Of a stretch of DNA of 64,000 nucleotides, positions 1 to 8,466 are shown in pieces. Source of the stretch: Bradyrhizobium sp. CSA112 (lineage in GTDB: Bacteria > Pseudomonadota > Alphaproteobacteria > Rhizobiales > Xanthobacteraceae); assembly GCF_029051645.1 (NCBI RefSeq), contig NZ_JAACFS010000001.1:186001-250000 (forward strand). Direction: 5' to 3'. The notes beneath the pieces were generated by a model. The model was not told where the DNA came from. It made no database searches and saw only the letters and a program-made list of their open reading frames with translations. The position numbers were made by a program, and so were the translations under genes. Numbering within the stretch: the first letter of the stretch is position 1; each line of letters opens with the position of its first letter.

Positions 1-133
1 CATGGCCGCCGTGGACGTGAGCGGCAGCATGATGCTCATGGCCGCCATGCGCTTGGGCAACAGACGGCGCGAGTGAAAGCACGATCAGGACGATCGCGGC
101 TCCCAGAGCACACATAATTCGTTGCTTCAACAT
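1..133 (-). CDS. His-rich secreted protein, N-terminal part only
   Basis: An open frame starts at the ATG at 133 and runs off the left edge. The first 27 residues look like a signal peptide: a basic start (MLKQR), a hydrophobic core rich in A, I, V and L, and cleavage near SVAQA. The mature part begins at once with histidine- and glycine-rich sequence (HGGHEHH, then HVHGGH), with eight histidines in about 17 residues. Such segments often bind metal ions in periplasmic proteins, so a metal-handling role is an inference. Only 44 codons are visible, so the family cannot be named. Confidence 0.6.
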   Translation of the reverse strand, partial: MLKQRIMCALGAAIVLIVLSLAPSVAQAHGGHEHHAAAHVHGGH

Positions 134-431
134 GACCGTCCGATTGTAGCACAAGCGCTGCACTTGATATCGCCGGGGAACGAGGAATTCAAGACCGGAA
201 CGCGGCGGTGCCGGCATGGTTATCGCCGCGTTATTGCGGCAGATGCGCGCTGCACTCCTCGCTCTCTTTTGCCAAAAGCCATCAAAGCCTTGTCTGGCCG
301 TCTCGCTGATGACGTATCCCGAGGCCCCATCGCCCCTATTGGGCTTTCATGTCCCGGTGGCCGGGAGACCGGCGGGTTCGCTTCGGAACTCCGGCGGCCG
401 CCCGGAATTGTCGCGGGATCAGGAGGCCGGG

Positions 432-629
432 ATGCATACGCAGATCAATATCTTCGACAAGCCCATCGAGCGCATCAGGAAGGCGTGCCAGCTCATGGGC
501 CGTGGTGCCGACTTCGACCGCAAGCTGCCGGAACTGGAAACCTATCTGGAAGGGCTCGTGGCCAACGGGGAAACCAGCGAGGAACGGCTGACCCTGAGCG
601 GCCTGACCTTCGTCAAGCAGGCACGGTAG
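432..629 (+). CDS. Small hypothetical protein, 65 aa
   Basis: The ATG at 432 is preceded by an AGGAGG-type ribosome site at 421-426, which decides the start against longer in-frame alternatives. The product starts MHTQINIFDKP and is charged and soluble, with no signal peptide or membrane segment. It reads like the short conserved proteins common in Bradyrhizobium. I recognise no domain and propose no function. Codon use matches its neighbours. Confidence 0.6.
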   Translation: MHTQINIFDKPIERIRKACQLMGRGADFDRKLPELETYLEGLVANGETSEERLTLSGLTFVKQAR

Positions 630-659
630 GGCCATGCGAGGGCACCGACGAAAACGGCG

Positions 660-881
660 TCAGGGAATTTCGTCTGGAAGCTTCGAGGCCGGATCCGGCG
701 CGCAGCGCTCTTCCCTGATTTCCTTCACGTGGTAGCGCGCGGGCAGAACCTGTCCGCCTGCCTCATCGGCGACGGGAACGTCGGAAATCAGGCCATCATC
801 GAGGGCGTGCTTCCAGACCTCTGGCTCGGTCGGCAAGCCAGGGCCGATCTGCCTGTCGCCATTAAAAAGCGCGTAAGCCAA
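660..881 (-). CDS. Small hypothetical protein, 73 aa, TTG start
   Basis: The reading frame begins at a TTG at 881, with an AGGAGG ribosome site four bases upstream. An in-frame TAG just above rules out a longer form. The product opens AYALFNGDRQIGPGLPTEPE, a pattern I associate with short rhizobial proteins of unknown role. It is soluble and mildly acidic with no signal peptide. It lies downstream of the ATC-hydrolase-like gene on the same strand, separated by a hairpin at 901-930, so it may be an independent unit. Confidence 0.65.
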   Translation of the reverse strand: MAYALFNGDRQIGPGLPTEPEVWKHALDDGLISDVPVADEAGGQVLPARYHVKEIREERCAPDPASKLPDEIP

Positions 882-900
882 GAGCCCTCCTACATCAAAA

Positions 901-930
901 CCCCGCCAGCTATTTCAATAACTGACGGGG
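901..930 (-). terminator. Hairpin, candidate terminator
   Basis: The arms CCCCGCCAG (901-909) and CTGACGGGG (922-930) pair over nine positions with one mismatch and a 12-base loop. On the minus strand the stem is followed by TTTTGA. This fits a weak intrinsic terminator for the gene ending at 1069, or an attenuator ahead of the gene starting at 881. Confidence 0.45.
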
Positions 931-1040
931 CTTTGAGCTGATATTTCCGGTTGGATTTCTCCTTCCAGATCTACCGCTCACACCTTCAACGCGGGAGCAG
1001 CGATCTCGTTCCGGGCTTTCCGGTTCAGGGACGAAAAAAT

Positions 1041-1057
1041 ACGATAGAATCTATCGT
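1041..1057. promoter_or_regulatory. 17-bp perfect palindrome, possible operator
   Basis: ACGATAGA and TCTATCGT are exact inverted arms around one central base. The size and symmetry fit a dimeric repressor site. However, it lies just past the stop of the gene at 1069-1539 and about 160 bases above the TTG at 881, so the controlled gene is unclear. Confidence 0.35.
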
Positions 1058-1068
1058 GGACCCTACGT

Positions 1069-1539
1069 TCAGTCGGTACTGCCCGTCCGCCGGTAGCGAA
1101 AATCGCAATGGCCGGCGCCCTGCATGATGGTCTGCGTGCGGGTTAACTTGACGTCGGGCCCAAAACCTTCGACGGTATCGAAATCCGCCGCGCACACCAA
1201 CAGGAATCCGAGCTCCGGCTCACCCAGCTCCTTGTAGAACTCGGCGTACCTGCACCGTCTGACATTGAACGCGAAGACGTCCTGCGACTGGTCGATCACG
1301 TCGTAATGCAGCGCATCATCACGCGCATAGGTCGTGAACGCCGAAGCGATGGCCTTGCCCAGATTCTTCTCGTTTTTCGCCCGCCAGAATTCTTCGCCGA
1401 AAGCGCGGTAGAGATCACCCAGGGCCTTTCGGACGATTCCGTTGGCGCGCTCCTCTCCCAGCTCCGCCTGCAGAGCCTTGACGAGAGGGACCAGAACCTG
1501 GGCCTGGATCTTGGCCTGTTGGATGACGGGAATGCTCAC
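1069..1539 (-). CDS. L-2-amino-thiazoline-4-carboxylic acid hydrolase-like protein
   Basis: The 156-residue product resembles the ATC hydrolase family, named for the enzyme that opens 2-amino-thiazoline-4-carboxylate on the way to L-cysteine. The recognisable stretch is the C-terminal half: a Cys-rich RRCRYAEFYKELGEPELG, then LLVCAADFD, then KLTRTQTIMQGAGHCDFRYR, which the family typically carries near its end. The start is a GTG at 1539 with GGAGG seven bases upstream. No other thiazoline-degradation gene lies nearby, so the natural substrate may differ. The protein is cytoplasmic. Confidence 0.75.
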   Translation of the reverse strand: MSIPVIQQAKIQAQVLVPLVKALQAELGEERANGIVRKALGDLYRAFGEEFWRAKNEKNLGKAIASAFTTYARDDALHYDVIDQSQDVFAFNVRRCRYAEFYKELGEPELGFLLVCAADFDTVEGFGPDVKLTRTQTIMQGAGHCDFRYRRTGSTD

Positions 1540-1678
1540 CGGCAGCCTCCATTCCTGTACTTGAAGTTGAAGTTAGAGAAATCGACGCGCTTTCGGAAGT
1601 CCGCCCCATTCGCGCGGAACTATTGCCATTTTTTCCTGTTCTGACGTCGCCTCCTTCAACTCTGGAGCCGGTGGGGCC

Positions 1679-1942
1679 ATGCGCAAACTACTATTCGGAA
1701 TCGCAGTCGCAATGCCAATTGCTTTTATGTCCCCGGCGGCCACGGCGCTGCCCGCGGGCCATGTGATGATCCACGCTTCTCTGGTCAAGGCCGATCTGAT
1801 TGAGGTAAAGGGCGGGCACGGCCGCGGGCACGGTTGGGGCCGCGGACACGGCTATCGTCCGTTTGGTTGGAGCCGGGGCCGGAAGGTCGGCTGGCGCGGA
1901 CGTGGCTGCCCGCCCGGTCACTGGAAGAAGGGCTGGTGCTGA
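1679..1942 (+). CDS. Small secreted Gly/His/Arg-rich protein, 87 aa
   Basis: Residues 1-24 form a signal peptide (basic MRKLL, hydrophobic core, cleavage near ATALP). The mature part is dominated by GHGRGHGWGRGHGY and ends in RGCPPGHWKKGWC, with two cysteines near the end. This matches the general look of short exported glycine-rich rhizobial proteins. The function is unknown; a cell-envelope role is a guess. The ribosome site is weak (GGAG about 14 bases upstream), and the gene stands alone. Confidence 0.65.
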   Translation: MRKLLFGIAVAMPIAFMSPAATALPAGHVMIHASLVKADLIEVKGGHGRGHGWGRGHGYRPFGWSRGRKVGWRGRGCPPGHWKKGWC

Positions 1943-1959
1943 AACCGGACGGCCAGCCA

Positions 1960-2160
1960 CTTTCCCTCAGGACGACGTGCAACATCCAACGCCGTCGTCC
2001 CGGACAAGCGAAGCGCGATCTCAGATGTGCAATTGCACATCGGGAGACCCATACGCCGCGGCGGTTGTTGTCCTGGCAAGATGGTTGACGGCTTTCCCTC
2101 AACAATTGGCGACGGTGGTTATGGGTCCCTGCTTTCGCAGGGACGACGGCTAAACCGGCA
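1960..2160. repeat. GC-rich intergenic repeat remnants
   Basis: This gap contains modular segments that look like the dispersed intergenic elements of Bradyrhizobium genomes. One is a CGTCGTCCCGGACAAGCGAA-type piece near 1995. Another is an inverted pair around GTCCCTGC and GCAGGGAC near 2127-2143. No credible coding frame is present. Confidence 0.45.
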
Positions 2161-2193
2161 GCGTGATCGAATACTTCTTTCCCTCTGAGGCGA

Positions 2194-2946
2194 CTACAAG
2201 GCCCGTGCCGCATTGCCCTTGAACAGAATTGGGCCGGTCGGTCGTCCGATGGGTGAGCCGCCTTCAGGCTCCAGCGTTATCTCGAACAGTTGGTCTTGCA
2301 CGGTTTCCGGCAGCGACTCCAGTTCGAGCTGCAGCGTGCGCGGCTGAGCGGTGAGGCCGATCGATTTCGGGCCGATCGCGCGATCCCACAACGTCCAAAC
2401 CTGCAGCGTGCGGCCGGCAGGAACCTCGATCGGCCGCAACGGTATCAGCTCGACCCGGCCGTTCGAAAACGCGTTGACGATGGCGCCGGCCTCTTTGGTC
2501 GTGTCGTTCACCAGCACGGCGACGTAAACCGGCTTGCGCTGGGCGAGCGCGATCATGTCATGACGAAGCTGGCGCGACGTCGCCAACGCACCAACCATGA
2601 TCGCCGCAAAAAACAGCGCAGCGAAGACGCCGCCGATACCGAGGCCGCGCCAGAACCGGATATTGTCCCACAGTGTGGCGCCACGCAGCGCGGTGCGTGC
2701 GGAGGGCAGGGCGTCGATCGGCGCGATTCTGGTTGCATCCACGATGCGCTGCCAAAGCGCCGGGTTCGGTGGGATTTCCTCGGCCGTGAGATCGAGGTCC
2801 GCAAGCCGTTCCCGCCACGCGCTGACAGCCTGAGCAAACGATTGGTCGGCTGCGATGCGCCGTTCAGCGGCGGCGTGCTCCGCACCGTCCAGGAGGCCCA
2901 TCACGTAATCGGCGGCCATAGCGTTATCGGCATCGTGCAGGTTCAT
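2194..2946 (-). CDS. Anti-sigma factor, RskA/anti-sigma-K type
   Basis: The product has 250 residues. The N-terminal 75 or so carry the zinc-finger-like anti-sigma segment (AADYVMGLLDGAEHAAAERR). A single membrane helix follows near residue 120 (GLGIGGVFAALFFAAIMVGA). The C-terminal periplasmic anti-sigma-K domain includes YVAVLVNDTTKEAGAIVNAF and PAGRTLQVWTLWD. The start at 2946 overlaps the sigma gene stop by ATGA, indicating translational coupling. It should hold the partner sigma factor at the membrane until a signal frees it. The signal is not evident. Confidence 0.9.
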   Translation of the reverse strand: MNLHDADNAMAADYVMGLLDGAEHAAAERRIAADQSFAQAVSAWRERLADLDLTAEEIPPNPALWQRIVDATRIAPIDALPSARTALRGATLWDNIRFWRGLGIGGVFAALFFAAIMVGALATSRQLRHDMIALAQRKPVYVAVLVNDTTKEAGAIVNAFSNGRVELIPLRPIEVPAGRTLQVWTLWDRAIGPKSIGLTAQPRTLQLELESLPETVQDQLFEITLEPEGGSPIGRPTGPILFKGNAARAL

Positions 2947-3521
2947 CCCATGCACTCCTGCAGCGCAAAGAGGCTGCGCCGTACCCAGCTTTTGACCGTG
3001 CCGAGCGGAACCTTGAGCCGTCCCGCCAATTCGCCGTGGCTCATGCCGTGAACATAGGCGAGCACCACGACGTCGCGGCGGGGACGGTCGATCTGCTCGA
3101 GGCACCGGCGCAGCGCGCTGGTCTCCGGCATCCGCGACAGGGTGGCCTCGCAGTCGACATCCTGGGTGCTTTCATCCGATGCTTCATAGCGGTGCTCATC
3201 GCGATGAATGCTGAGGGCGCGGTTGCGCACCACTGCATAGAGCCAGCCGCGCGCGCTGCCGCGGCGCGGATCGAAGCCGGCCGCGCCGCGCCAGATCCGG
3301 ATAAAGGCGTCGTGCACCTCCTCTTCCGCCAGGTCCTGCCGAAACAGGATGCGGCGCGCGATGCCGACCATGCGCGGCGCCTCGCTGTCGTAGATCACGC
3401 GCAATGCGGTGCGGTCGCCGGCCGCGCAGCGCGCCAGGGCCGCGGCAAGCTGCGCCTCGCGCTCCCCATCGAACAGGGCGGGAGCCTGCAGGTTGGCGGT
3501 GATGGTGCCATTTCCAGTCAT
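2943..3521 (-). CDS. ECF RNA polymerase sigma factor (RpoE/SigK-like)
   Basis: The 192-residue protein contains region 2 (DLAEEEVHDAFIRIWRGA) and region 4 with its helix-turn-helix (MSHGELAGRLKVPLGTVKSW), joined by a short linker as in ECF factors. I chose the ATG at 3521 because AAGGGCAT lies just upstream; an ATG at 3563 would add 14 residues. It is coupled by ATGA overlap to the membrane anti-sigma factor, the usual arrangement. The divergent secreted DUF4394 gene begins 153 bases away and is a plausible target. The inducing stress is unknown. Confidence 0.92.
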   Translation of the reverse strand: MTGNGTITANLQAPALFDGEREAQLAAALARCAAGDRTALRVIYDSEAPRMVGIARRILFRQDLAEEEVHDAFIRIWRGAAGFDPRRGSARGWLYAVVRNRALSIHRDEHRYEASDESTQDVDCEATLSRMPETSALRRCLEQIDRPRRDVVVLAYVHGMSHGELAGRLKVPLGTVKSWVRRSLFALQECMG

Positions 3522-3674
3522 GTCTATGCCCTTGCATAGTTGTTCTACCTTGAGATGCGACATTTGGATGCATGTGCCGAAAATTATTTTCAGTGTGCTG
3601 CATCCGTTTCGCCGTGCCGCCGGTACCCGCTGTGTTGGTCCCGAGAGGATCATAGCAACACAGGGAGCTCACCG

Positions 3675-4451
3675 ATGAACTATCGTTCGATTTTCGCCGC
3701 TTCGGCCGCACTATTGCTGTCATCCGCAGCCGCCAACGCCGCGCAGGTCGCAGCCCTGATCGGCGGCGACACAATTGCGATGGTCGATACCGCGCAGAAG
3801 AAGGCGACCGGGTCCGTCAAGGTCACCGGCATTTCCGGCGCGCTGGTCGGCATCGACGTCCGTCCGGCCGACGGCATGCTCTATGGATTGGTCGACGATG
3901 GCACCATCGTGACCATCGCGCTGGACGGCAAGGCCACCACGAAATCGAAGCTCGACACCATGCTGGCCAGGGGCGTGGCCGCGACGGTGGATTTCAATCC
4001 GGTGGCGGACCGCTTGCGTGTGATGGGCGCGGACGGGATGAACCTGCGGGCGAATGTCGATGACGGCAAGGTGACCAAGGACGGCGACCACAAGTTTGCC
4101 GACAGCGACATGCACAAGGGCGAAAAGCCGAACATCGTCGCCGGCGCCTATACCAACTCGGTGAAGGGCACAAAGGAGACGGCGCTGTTCAATATTGACG
4201 GCACCATCGGCGGATTGATCAAGCAGGCGCCACCGAATGACGGCGTGCTCGGCGCGATCGGCAAACTCGGGATCAAGGCGGATACCGTCGCGTTTGACAT
4301 CTGGTCCGACGGTAACGGCAAGAACGAAGCCTGGCTGATGGCGGGCGGCACGCTCTACAGCATCGACCTCGCGACCGGAAAGGCGACCGAGGCTGCAAAG
4401 ATCGCCGGCGTCAGCGGCGCGGTGAAGGATATCGCGATCATGGGAATGTAG
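3675..4451 (+). CDS. Secreted DUF4394 domain protein
   Basis: The 258-residue product has a cleavable signal peptide (residues 1-22, ending near ANAA). A single DUF4394 domain covers the rest, recognisable from GISGALVGIDVRPADGMLYG, ATVDFNPVADRLRVMGADG and the closing repeat-like segments. The domain probably folds as a beta-propeller-type sheet protein; its biochemical role is not known. An AGGGAG ribosome site precedes the ATG at 3675. It is divergent from the sigma/anti-sigma pair and is the likely direct output of that switch, by inference from proximity. Confidence 0.85.
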   Translation: MNYRSIFAASAALLLSSAAANAAQVAALIGGDTIAMVDTAQKKATGSVKVTGISGALVGIDVRPADGMLYGLVDDGTIVTIALDGKATTKSKLDTMLARGVAATVDFNPVADRLRVMGADGMNLRANVDDGKVTKDGDHKFADSDMHKGEKPNIVAGAYTNSVKGTKETALFNIDGTIGGLIKQAPPNDGVLGAIGKLGIKADTVAFDIWSDGNGKNEAWLMAGGTLYSIDLATGKATEAAKIAGVSGAVKDIAIMGM

Positions 4452-4477
4452 CCGGCCGCTGCAATCCCGGACGCCTG

Positions 4478-4511
4478 GGTTCTGCCGGTTGCTTGCGCGG
4501 CCGGCAGAACC
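4478..4511. terminator. Inverted repeat between convergent genes
   Basis: An 11-bp perfect stem (GGTTCTGCCGG with CCGGCAGAACC) encloses a 12-base loop. It sits between the stop of the DUF4394 gene and the stop of fdsD on the opposite strand. There is no strong T-run, so its action would depend on the stem or on Rho. Confidence 0.5.
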
Positions 4512-4540
4512 TTGCAGTGAATTCCGGCTCGGCCCGGTGC

Positions 4541-4753
4541 CTACGCCTGCTTCAGCGTCTCGAGCGCGTCGCGGACATTGGAGTCGAGCCCGATACCGCC
4601 GGCGTCCAGATGCGCAAAGATCGCCTTGCGCATCCGCGGGTCCCAGAACTTCTTGATGTGCTCGGCGATCCCGGGCACCGCCTTGTCGTGGCCCTGGCTC
4701 TGAAAGAATTTTCCGATTTGATTGGCCATGTAGATCAGCCGATCAGGCGACAT
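4541..4753 (-). CDS. fdsD: Formate dehydrogenase subunit delta
   Basis: The 70-residue protein opens MSPDRLIYMANQIGKFFQSQ and contains HIKKFWDPRMRKAIFAHLDA, the signature of the small delta subunit of NAD-dependent molybdenum formate dehydrogenases. The delta subunit is not catalytic; it is thought to help assembly or activity of the FdsABG core. The ATG at 4753 overlaps the end of fdhD by 11 bases, so the two are translationally linked. It is the last gene of the operon, followed by the inverted repeat at 4478-4511. Confidence 0.93.
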   Translation of the reverse strand: MSPDRLIYMANQIGKFFQSQGHDKAVPGIAEHIKKFWDPRMRKAIFAHLDAGGIGLDSNVRDALETLKQA

Positions 4754-5579
4754 GGGTAGCCTCCGCAACGCCAGTACATTGTGTAACCGCAATCCGCTGT
4801 GGATGCGTGAAGATCTCAAATCCATCGGCGCGCGCTATGGCCGCGAGCGTGATGCCGGCGGCATCCGCCGTGCGAACCGCGAGCGCCGTCGGCGCCGACA
4901 CCGCGACCATCAGCGGAGCGCCGATCGCGGCGGTCTTCTGCACCATTTCGACCGAGACGCGGCTGGTCAGCAACACGATGCCCTGGCTGGTGGAAACGCT
5001 CTCCTGCGCCAGCGCGCCGGCGAGCTTGTCCAGCGCATTGTGGCGGCCGACATCCTCGCGCAGCGCTACAAGGCCGTGCGCCGGTGTCCAGAATGCCGCC
5101 GCATGCACCGCGCGGGTCTGGATGTTGATCTGCTGCAATACGGTCATGCTCGCCATCGCGGCCATGATCTCATGGGGCGAGAACACGCGCCCCGCTGTCA
5201 CGACCGCGGACGGGCGCACGGCTTCGGCGATGGATTCGATCCCGCAGATGCCGCAGCCGGTCGGTCCTGCGATGTGCCGCCGTCGCTCGTTGACGCGCTC
5301 GGCCTGCGGCGCCGCCAGCCACATTCGCAGTTCGATGCCGTCATCGAGTTCCACGATATTGAGCGAGACGATCTCGTCGGGCGACTGCACGATGCCCTCG
5401 TTCAGGCTGAACCCTATGGCAAGGTCCTGCAGGTTCTGCGGCGTGCCCATCATGACGGCATAGGTGCCGCCATTGTAGGTGAGGGCGATCGCGGTCTCCT
5501 CCGGGATCAGGCGTGTACCTTCACCAAGGTGACCGTCGCGCCAGATCTGCCGATCGGCGGTGGTGACCGCATCAGCCAT
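4743..5579 (-). CDS. fdhD: Formate dehydrogenase accessory sulfurtransferase FdhD
   Basis: The 278-residue product carries the family's cysteine motif GPTGCGICG (Cys109 and Cys112). These cysteines pass sulfur from a cysteine desulfurase to the molybdenum cofactor so that formate dehydrogenase becomes active. The REDVGRHNALDKL and LTSRVSVEMVQKTAAIG blocks of the family are also present. The gene lies three bases downstream of fdsA and overlaps fdsD, so it is made with its client enzyme. It acts in the cytoplasm. Confidence 0.95.
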   Translation of the reverse strand: MADAVTTADRQIWRDGHLGEGTRLIPEETAIALTYNGGTYAVMMGTPQNLQDLAIGFSLNEGIVQSPDEIVSLNIVELDDGIELRMWLAAPQAERVNERRRHIAGPTGCGICGIESIAEAVRPSAVVTAGRVFSPHEIMAAMASMTVLQQINIQTRAVHAAAFWTPAHGLVALREDVGRHNALDKLAGALAQESVSTSQGIVLLTSRVSVEMVQKTAAIGAPLMVAVSAPTALAVRTADAAGITLAAIARADGFEIFTHPQRIAVTQCTGVAEATHVA

Positions 5580-5582
5580 GCC

Positions 5583-8456
5583 TTACTCCGCGGCTTCCGC
5601 CGGCGCGATGCGGCGGGAGTGGCGAGCCTGCTCGTCATAGGCCTTCTGCCAGTCGGATGGTCCGTTCGACGGCGAAATCTGCACCGCCGTCACCTTGTAT
5701 TCCGGACAATTGGTGGCCCAGTCCGAAAAGTCCGTCGTGATGACGTTGGCCTGCGTGTCCGGATGGTGGAAGGTGGTGTAGACGACGCCCGGCGCTACGC
5801 GGTCGGTGACCTCGGCGCGCAGGGTGGTTTCGCCGGCGCGGCTTGCCAGCCGCACCCAGTCGCCGTCGCGCACGCCGCGCTGCTCGGCGTCATGCGGATG
5901 GATTTCCAGCCGGTCCTCGGCATGCCAGATGACGTTATCGGTGCGGCGGGTCTGTGCGCCGACATTGTACTGGCTGAGGATGCGCCCGGTCGTCAGCAGC
6001 AGCGGGAACCTCGGCCCGGTACGTTCGTCGGTCGGGACATATTCTGTTATGACGAACTTGCCCTTGCCGCGAACGAAGCCGTTGATGTGCATCACCGGTG
6101 TGCCGTCCGGCGCCTTCTCGTTGCAGGGCCACTGCACCGAGCCCAGCTCGTCCAGCCTGGCATAGGAGACGCCGGCAAAAGTCGGCGTCAGCGCGGCGAT
6201 CTCGTCCATGATTTGCGACGGGTGATCGTATTGCATGTTATAGCCCATCGCCTTGGCGAGGCCGATGGTGACCTCCCAGTCGGCGAGCCCGTTGCGCGGT
6301 GTCATCACCTTGCGGACGCGCTGGATGCGCCGCTCGGCATTGGTGAAGGTGCCGTCCTTCTCCAGGAAGGTCGATCCCGGCAGGAAGACGTGAGCATAGT
6401 TTGCGGTCTCATTGAGGAAGAGGTCATGCACGATGACGCATTCCATCGACGACAGCGCCGCCACCACATGCTTGGTGTTGGGATCGGACTGCAGGATGTC
6501 TTCACCCTGCACATAGATGCCCATGAAGGTGCCTTCGATCGCGGCGTCGAACATGTTGGGAATGCGCAGCCCCGGCTCGGGATTGAGCTTGACGTTCCAC
6601 ATCGCCTCGAACTGGTCGCGCACGGCGTCGCCCGAGATATGGCGATAGCCGGGCAGTTCATGCGGGAATGAGCCCATGTCGCAGGAGCCCTGGACGTTGT
6701 TCTGGCCGCGCAGCGGGTTCACGCCGACGCCGGGCCGGCCGATGTTGCCGGTCGCCATCGCGAGGTTGGCGATCGCAATCACGGTGGTCGAGCCCTGGCT
6801 GTGCTCGGTGACGCCAAGGCCGTAATAGATCGCGCCGTTGCCGCCGGTGGCGAACAGCCGGGCGGCTTCGCGCAGCACCTTCGGATCGACGCCGGTCATG
6901 ATCGCGGTCGCTTCCGGGCTATTCTTCGGCAGCGCCACGAAGGCGGCCCATTCCTCGAACTCGCTCCAGTCGCAGCGCTCGCGCACGAATGCTTCATCGA
7001 CCAAGCCCTCGGTGACGATCACATGTCCCAGCGCCGTGAGCACGGCGACGTTGGTGCCGGGCATCAACGGCAGATGCAACGCCTTGAGGTGAGGGGCTTC
7101 CACCATCTCGGTGCGCCTGGGATCGATCACGATCAGTTTGGCGCCCTCGCGCAGCCGCTTCTTCAAGCGCGAAGCGAACACCGGGTGGGCGGAGGCCGGG
7201 TTGGCGCCGATCACCATGACGACGTCGGTATGCTCGACGGAATCGAAATCCTGCGTGCCGGCCGAGGTGCCGAACGTCGTCGACAGGCCATAGCCGGTCG
7301 GCGAGTGGCAGACGCGAGCACAGGTATCGACATTGTTGTTGCCGAAACCGCCGCGGATCAGCTTCTGCACCAGATAGGTTTCTTCATTGGTGCAGCGGGA
7401 GGAGGTGATGCCGCCGACGGCATCGCGTCCGTGTTTCTGCTGGATGCCCTTGAATTTCGCCGCGGCAAAATTGAACGCCTCATCCCACGACACCTCGCGC
7501 CAGGGATCGGAGATATCTTCGCGGATCATCGGCTTGAGAATGCGCTCCTTGTGGGTGGTGTAGCCCCAGGCGAAGCGTCCCTTGATGCAGGAATGGCCGC
7601 GGTTGGCCTTGCCGTCCTTGTAGGGAACCATGCGCACGACTTCCTCGCCGCGCATTTCCGCCTTGAAGGCGCAACCGACGCCGCAATAGGCGCAGGTGGT
7701 GACGACCGAATGCTCGGGCAGGCCGATCTCGATGACGGACTTTTCCGTCAGTGTGGCGGTCGGGCAGGCCTGCACGCAGGCGCCGCAGGACACGCATTCG
7801 GAGCCGAGGAAGCTCTCGCTCATGCCGGGCGACACCCGGCTGTCGAAGCCGCGGCCGGCGATCGTCAGCGCAAATGTGCCTTGCACTTCCTCGCAGGCAC
7901 GAACGCAGCGCGAGCAGACGATGCATTTCGAGGGATCGTAGGTGAAGTACGGATTGGATTCGTCCTTCGGCATCCAGTTGTCATTGGTGCAGCCGTCGGA
8001 CTTCGCGAACACATGGTTCTCGCCCTCATAGCCGTAGCGCACGTCGCGCAGGCCGACGGCGCCCGCCATGTCCTGCAATTCGCAATCGCCGTTGGCGGCG
8101 CAGGTCAGGCAGTCCAGCGGATGGTCGGAGATGTAGAGCTCCATCACGCCCTTGCGCAGCTTCTTCAGCCGCTCGGCCTGAGTATGGACGACGAGGCCGT
8201 TCATGGCCGGCGTGGTGCAGGACGCCGGCGTTCCGGCGCGGCCCTCGATCTCGATCAGGCACAGACGGCAGGATCCGAAGGCGTCGACCATGTCGGTGGC
8301 GCAGAGTTTCGGGATCTGCGTGCCGGCTTCCATCGCCGCGCGCATGATCGAGGTGCCCTCGGGCACGGTGACACTGTTGCCGTCGATGGTGAGCGTCACC
8401 ATTGTTTCGGATTTGGCGCGCGGTGTTCCGAAGTCGATTTCCTGGATCAGCGACAT
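5583..8456 (-). CDS. fdsA: NAD-dependent formate dehydrogenase, alpha (catalytic) subunit
   Basis: The 957-residue Mo-bisMGD subunit oxidises formate to CO2. In order it shows a [2Fe-2S] ferredoxin domain (Cys52, Cys63, Cys66, Cys80), a NuoG-like His/Cys cluster region (DHPLDCLTCAANGDC), two ferredoxin-type CxxCxxC clusters (residues 178-188 and 221-231), and the CAYCGVGC motif (255-262). The catalytic domain follows, with Cys383 in ARVCHSPTGYG as the metal ligand, so this is a Cys and not a selenocysteine enzyme. The start at 8456 has AGGAGA upstream; a longer frame to 8504 lacks this support. The C-terminus is -EAAE. It lies ten bases after fdsB. Confidence 0.97.
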   Translation of the reverse strand: MSLIQEIDFGTPRAKSETMVTLTIDGNSVTVPEGTSIMRAAMEAGTQIPKLCATDMVDAFGSCRLCLIEIEGRAGTPASCTTPAMNGLVVHTQAERLKKLRKGVMELYISDHPLDCLTCAANGDCELQDMAGAVGLRDVRYGYEGENHVFAKSDGCTNDNWMPKDESNPYFTYDPSKCIVCSRCVRACEEVQGTFALTIAGRGFDSRVSPGMSESFLGSECVSCGACVQACPTATLTEKSVIEIGLPEHSVVTTCAYCGVGCAFKAEMRGEEVVRMVPYKDGKANRGHSCIKGRFAWGYTTHKERILKPMIREDISDPWREVSWDEAFNFAAAKFKGIQQKHGRDAVGGITSSRCTNEETYLVQKLIRGGFGNNNVDTCARVCHSPTGYGLSTTFGTSAGTQDFDSVEHTDVVMVIGANPASAHPVFASRLKKRLREGAKLIVIDPRRTEMVEAPHLKALHLPLMPGTNVAVLTALGHVIVTEGLVDEAFVRERCDWSEFEEWAAFVALPKNSPEATAIMTGVDPKVLREAARLFATGGNGAIYYGLGVTEHSQGSTTVIAIANLAMATGNIGRPGVGVNPLRGQNNVQGSCDMGSFPHELPGYRHISGDAVRDQFEAMWNVKLNPEPGLRIPNMFDAAIEGTFMGIYVQGEDILQSDPNTKHVVAALSSMECVIVHDLFLNETANYAHVFLPGSTFLEKDGTFTNAERRIQRVRKVMTPRNGLADWEVTIGLAKAMGYNMQYDHPSQIMDEIAALTPTFAGVSYARLDELGSVQWPCNEKAPDGTPVMHINGFVRGKGKFVITEYVPTDERTGPRFPLLLTTGRILSQYNVGAQTRRTDNVIWHAEDRLEIHPHDAEQRGVRDGDWVRLASRAGETTLRAEVTDRVAPGVVYTTFHHPDTQANVITTDFSDWATNCPEYKVTAVQISPSNGPSDWQKAYDEQARHSRRIAPAEAAE

Positions 8457-8466
8457 GGCGTTTCTC

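Noticed and set aside
4752..6671. A 639-codon open frame on the plus strand
   Set aside because: It lies antisense to fdsD, fdhD and the start of the fdsA region, is rich in Arg, His and Ala, and shows no family motif. It is a GC-driven shadow of the real genes.
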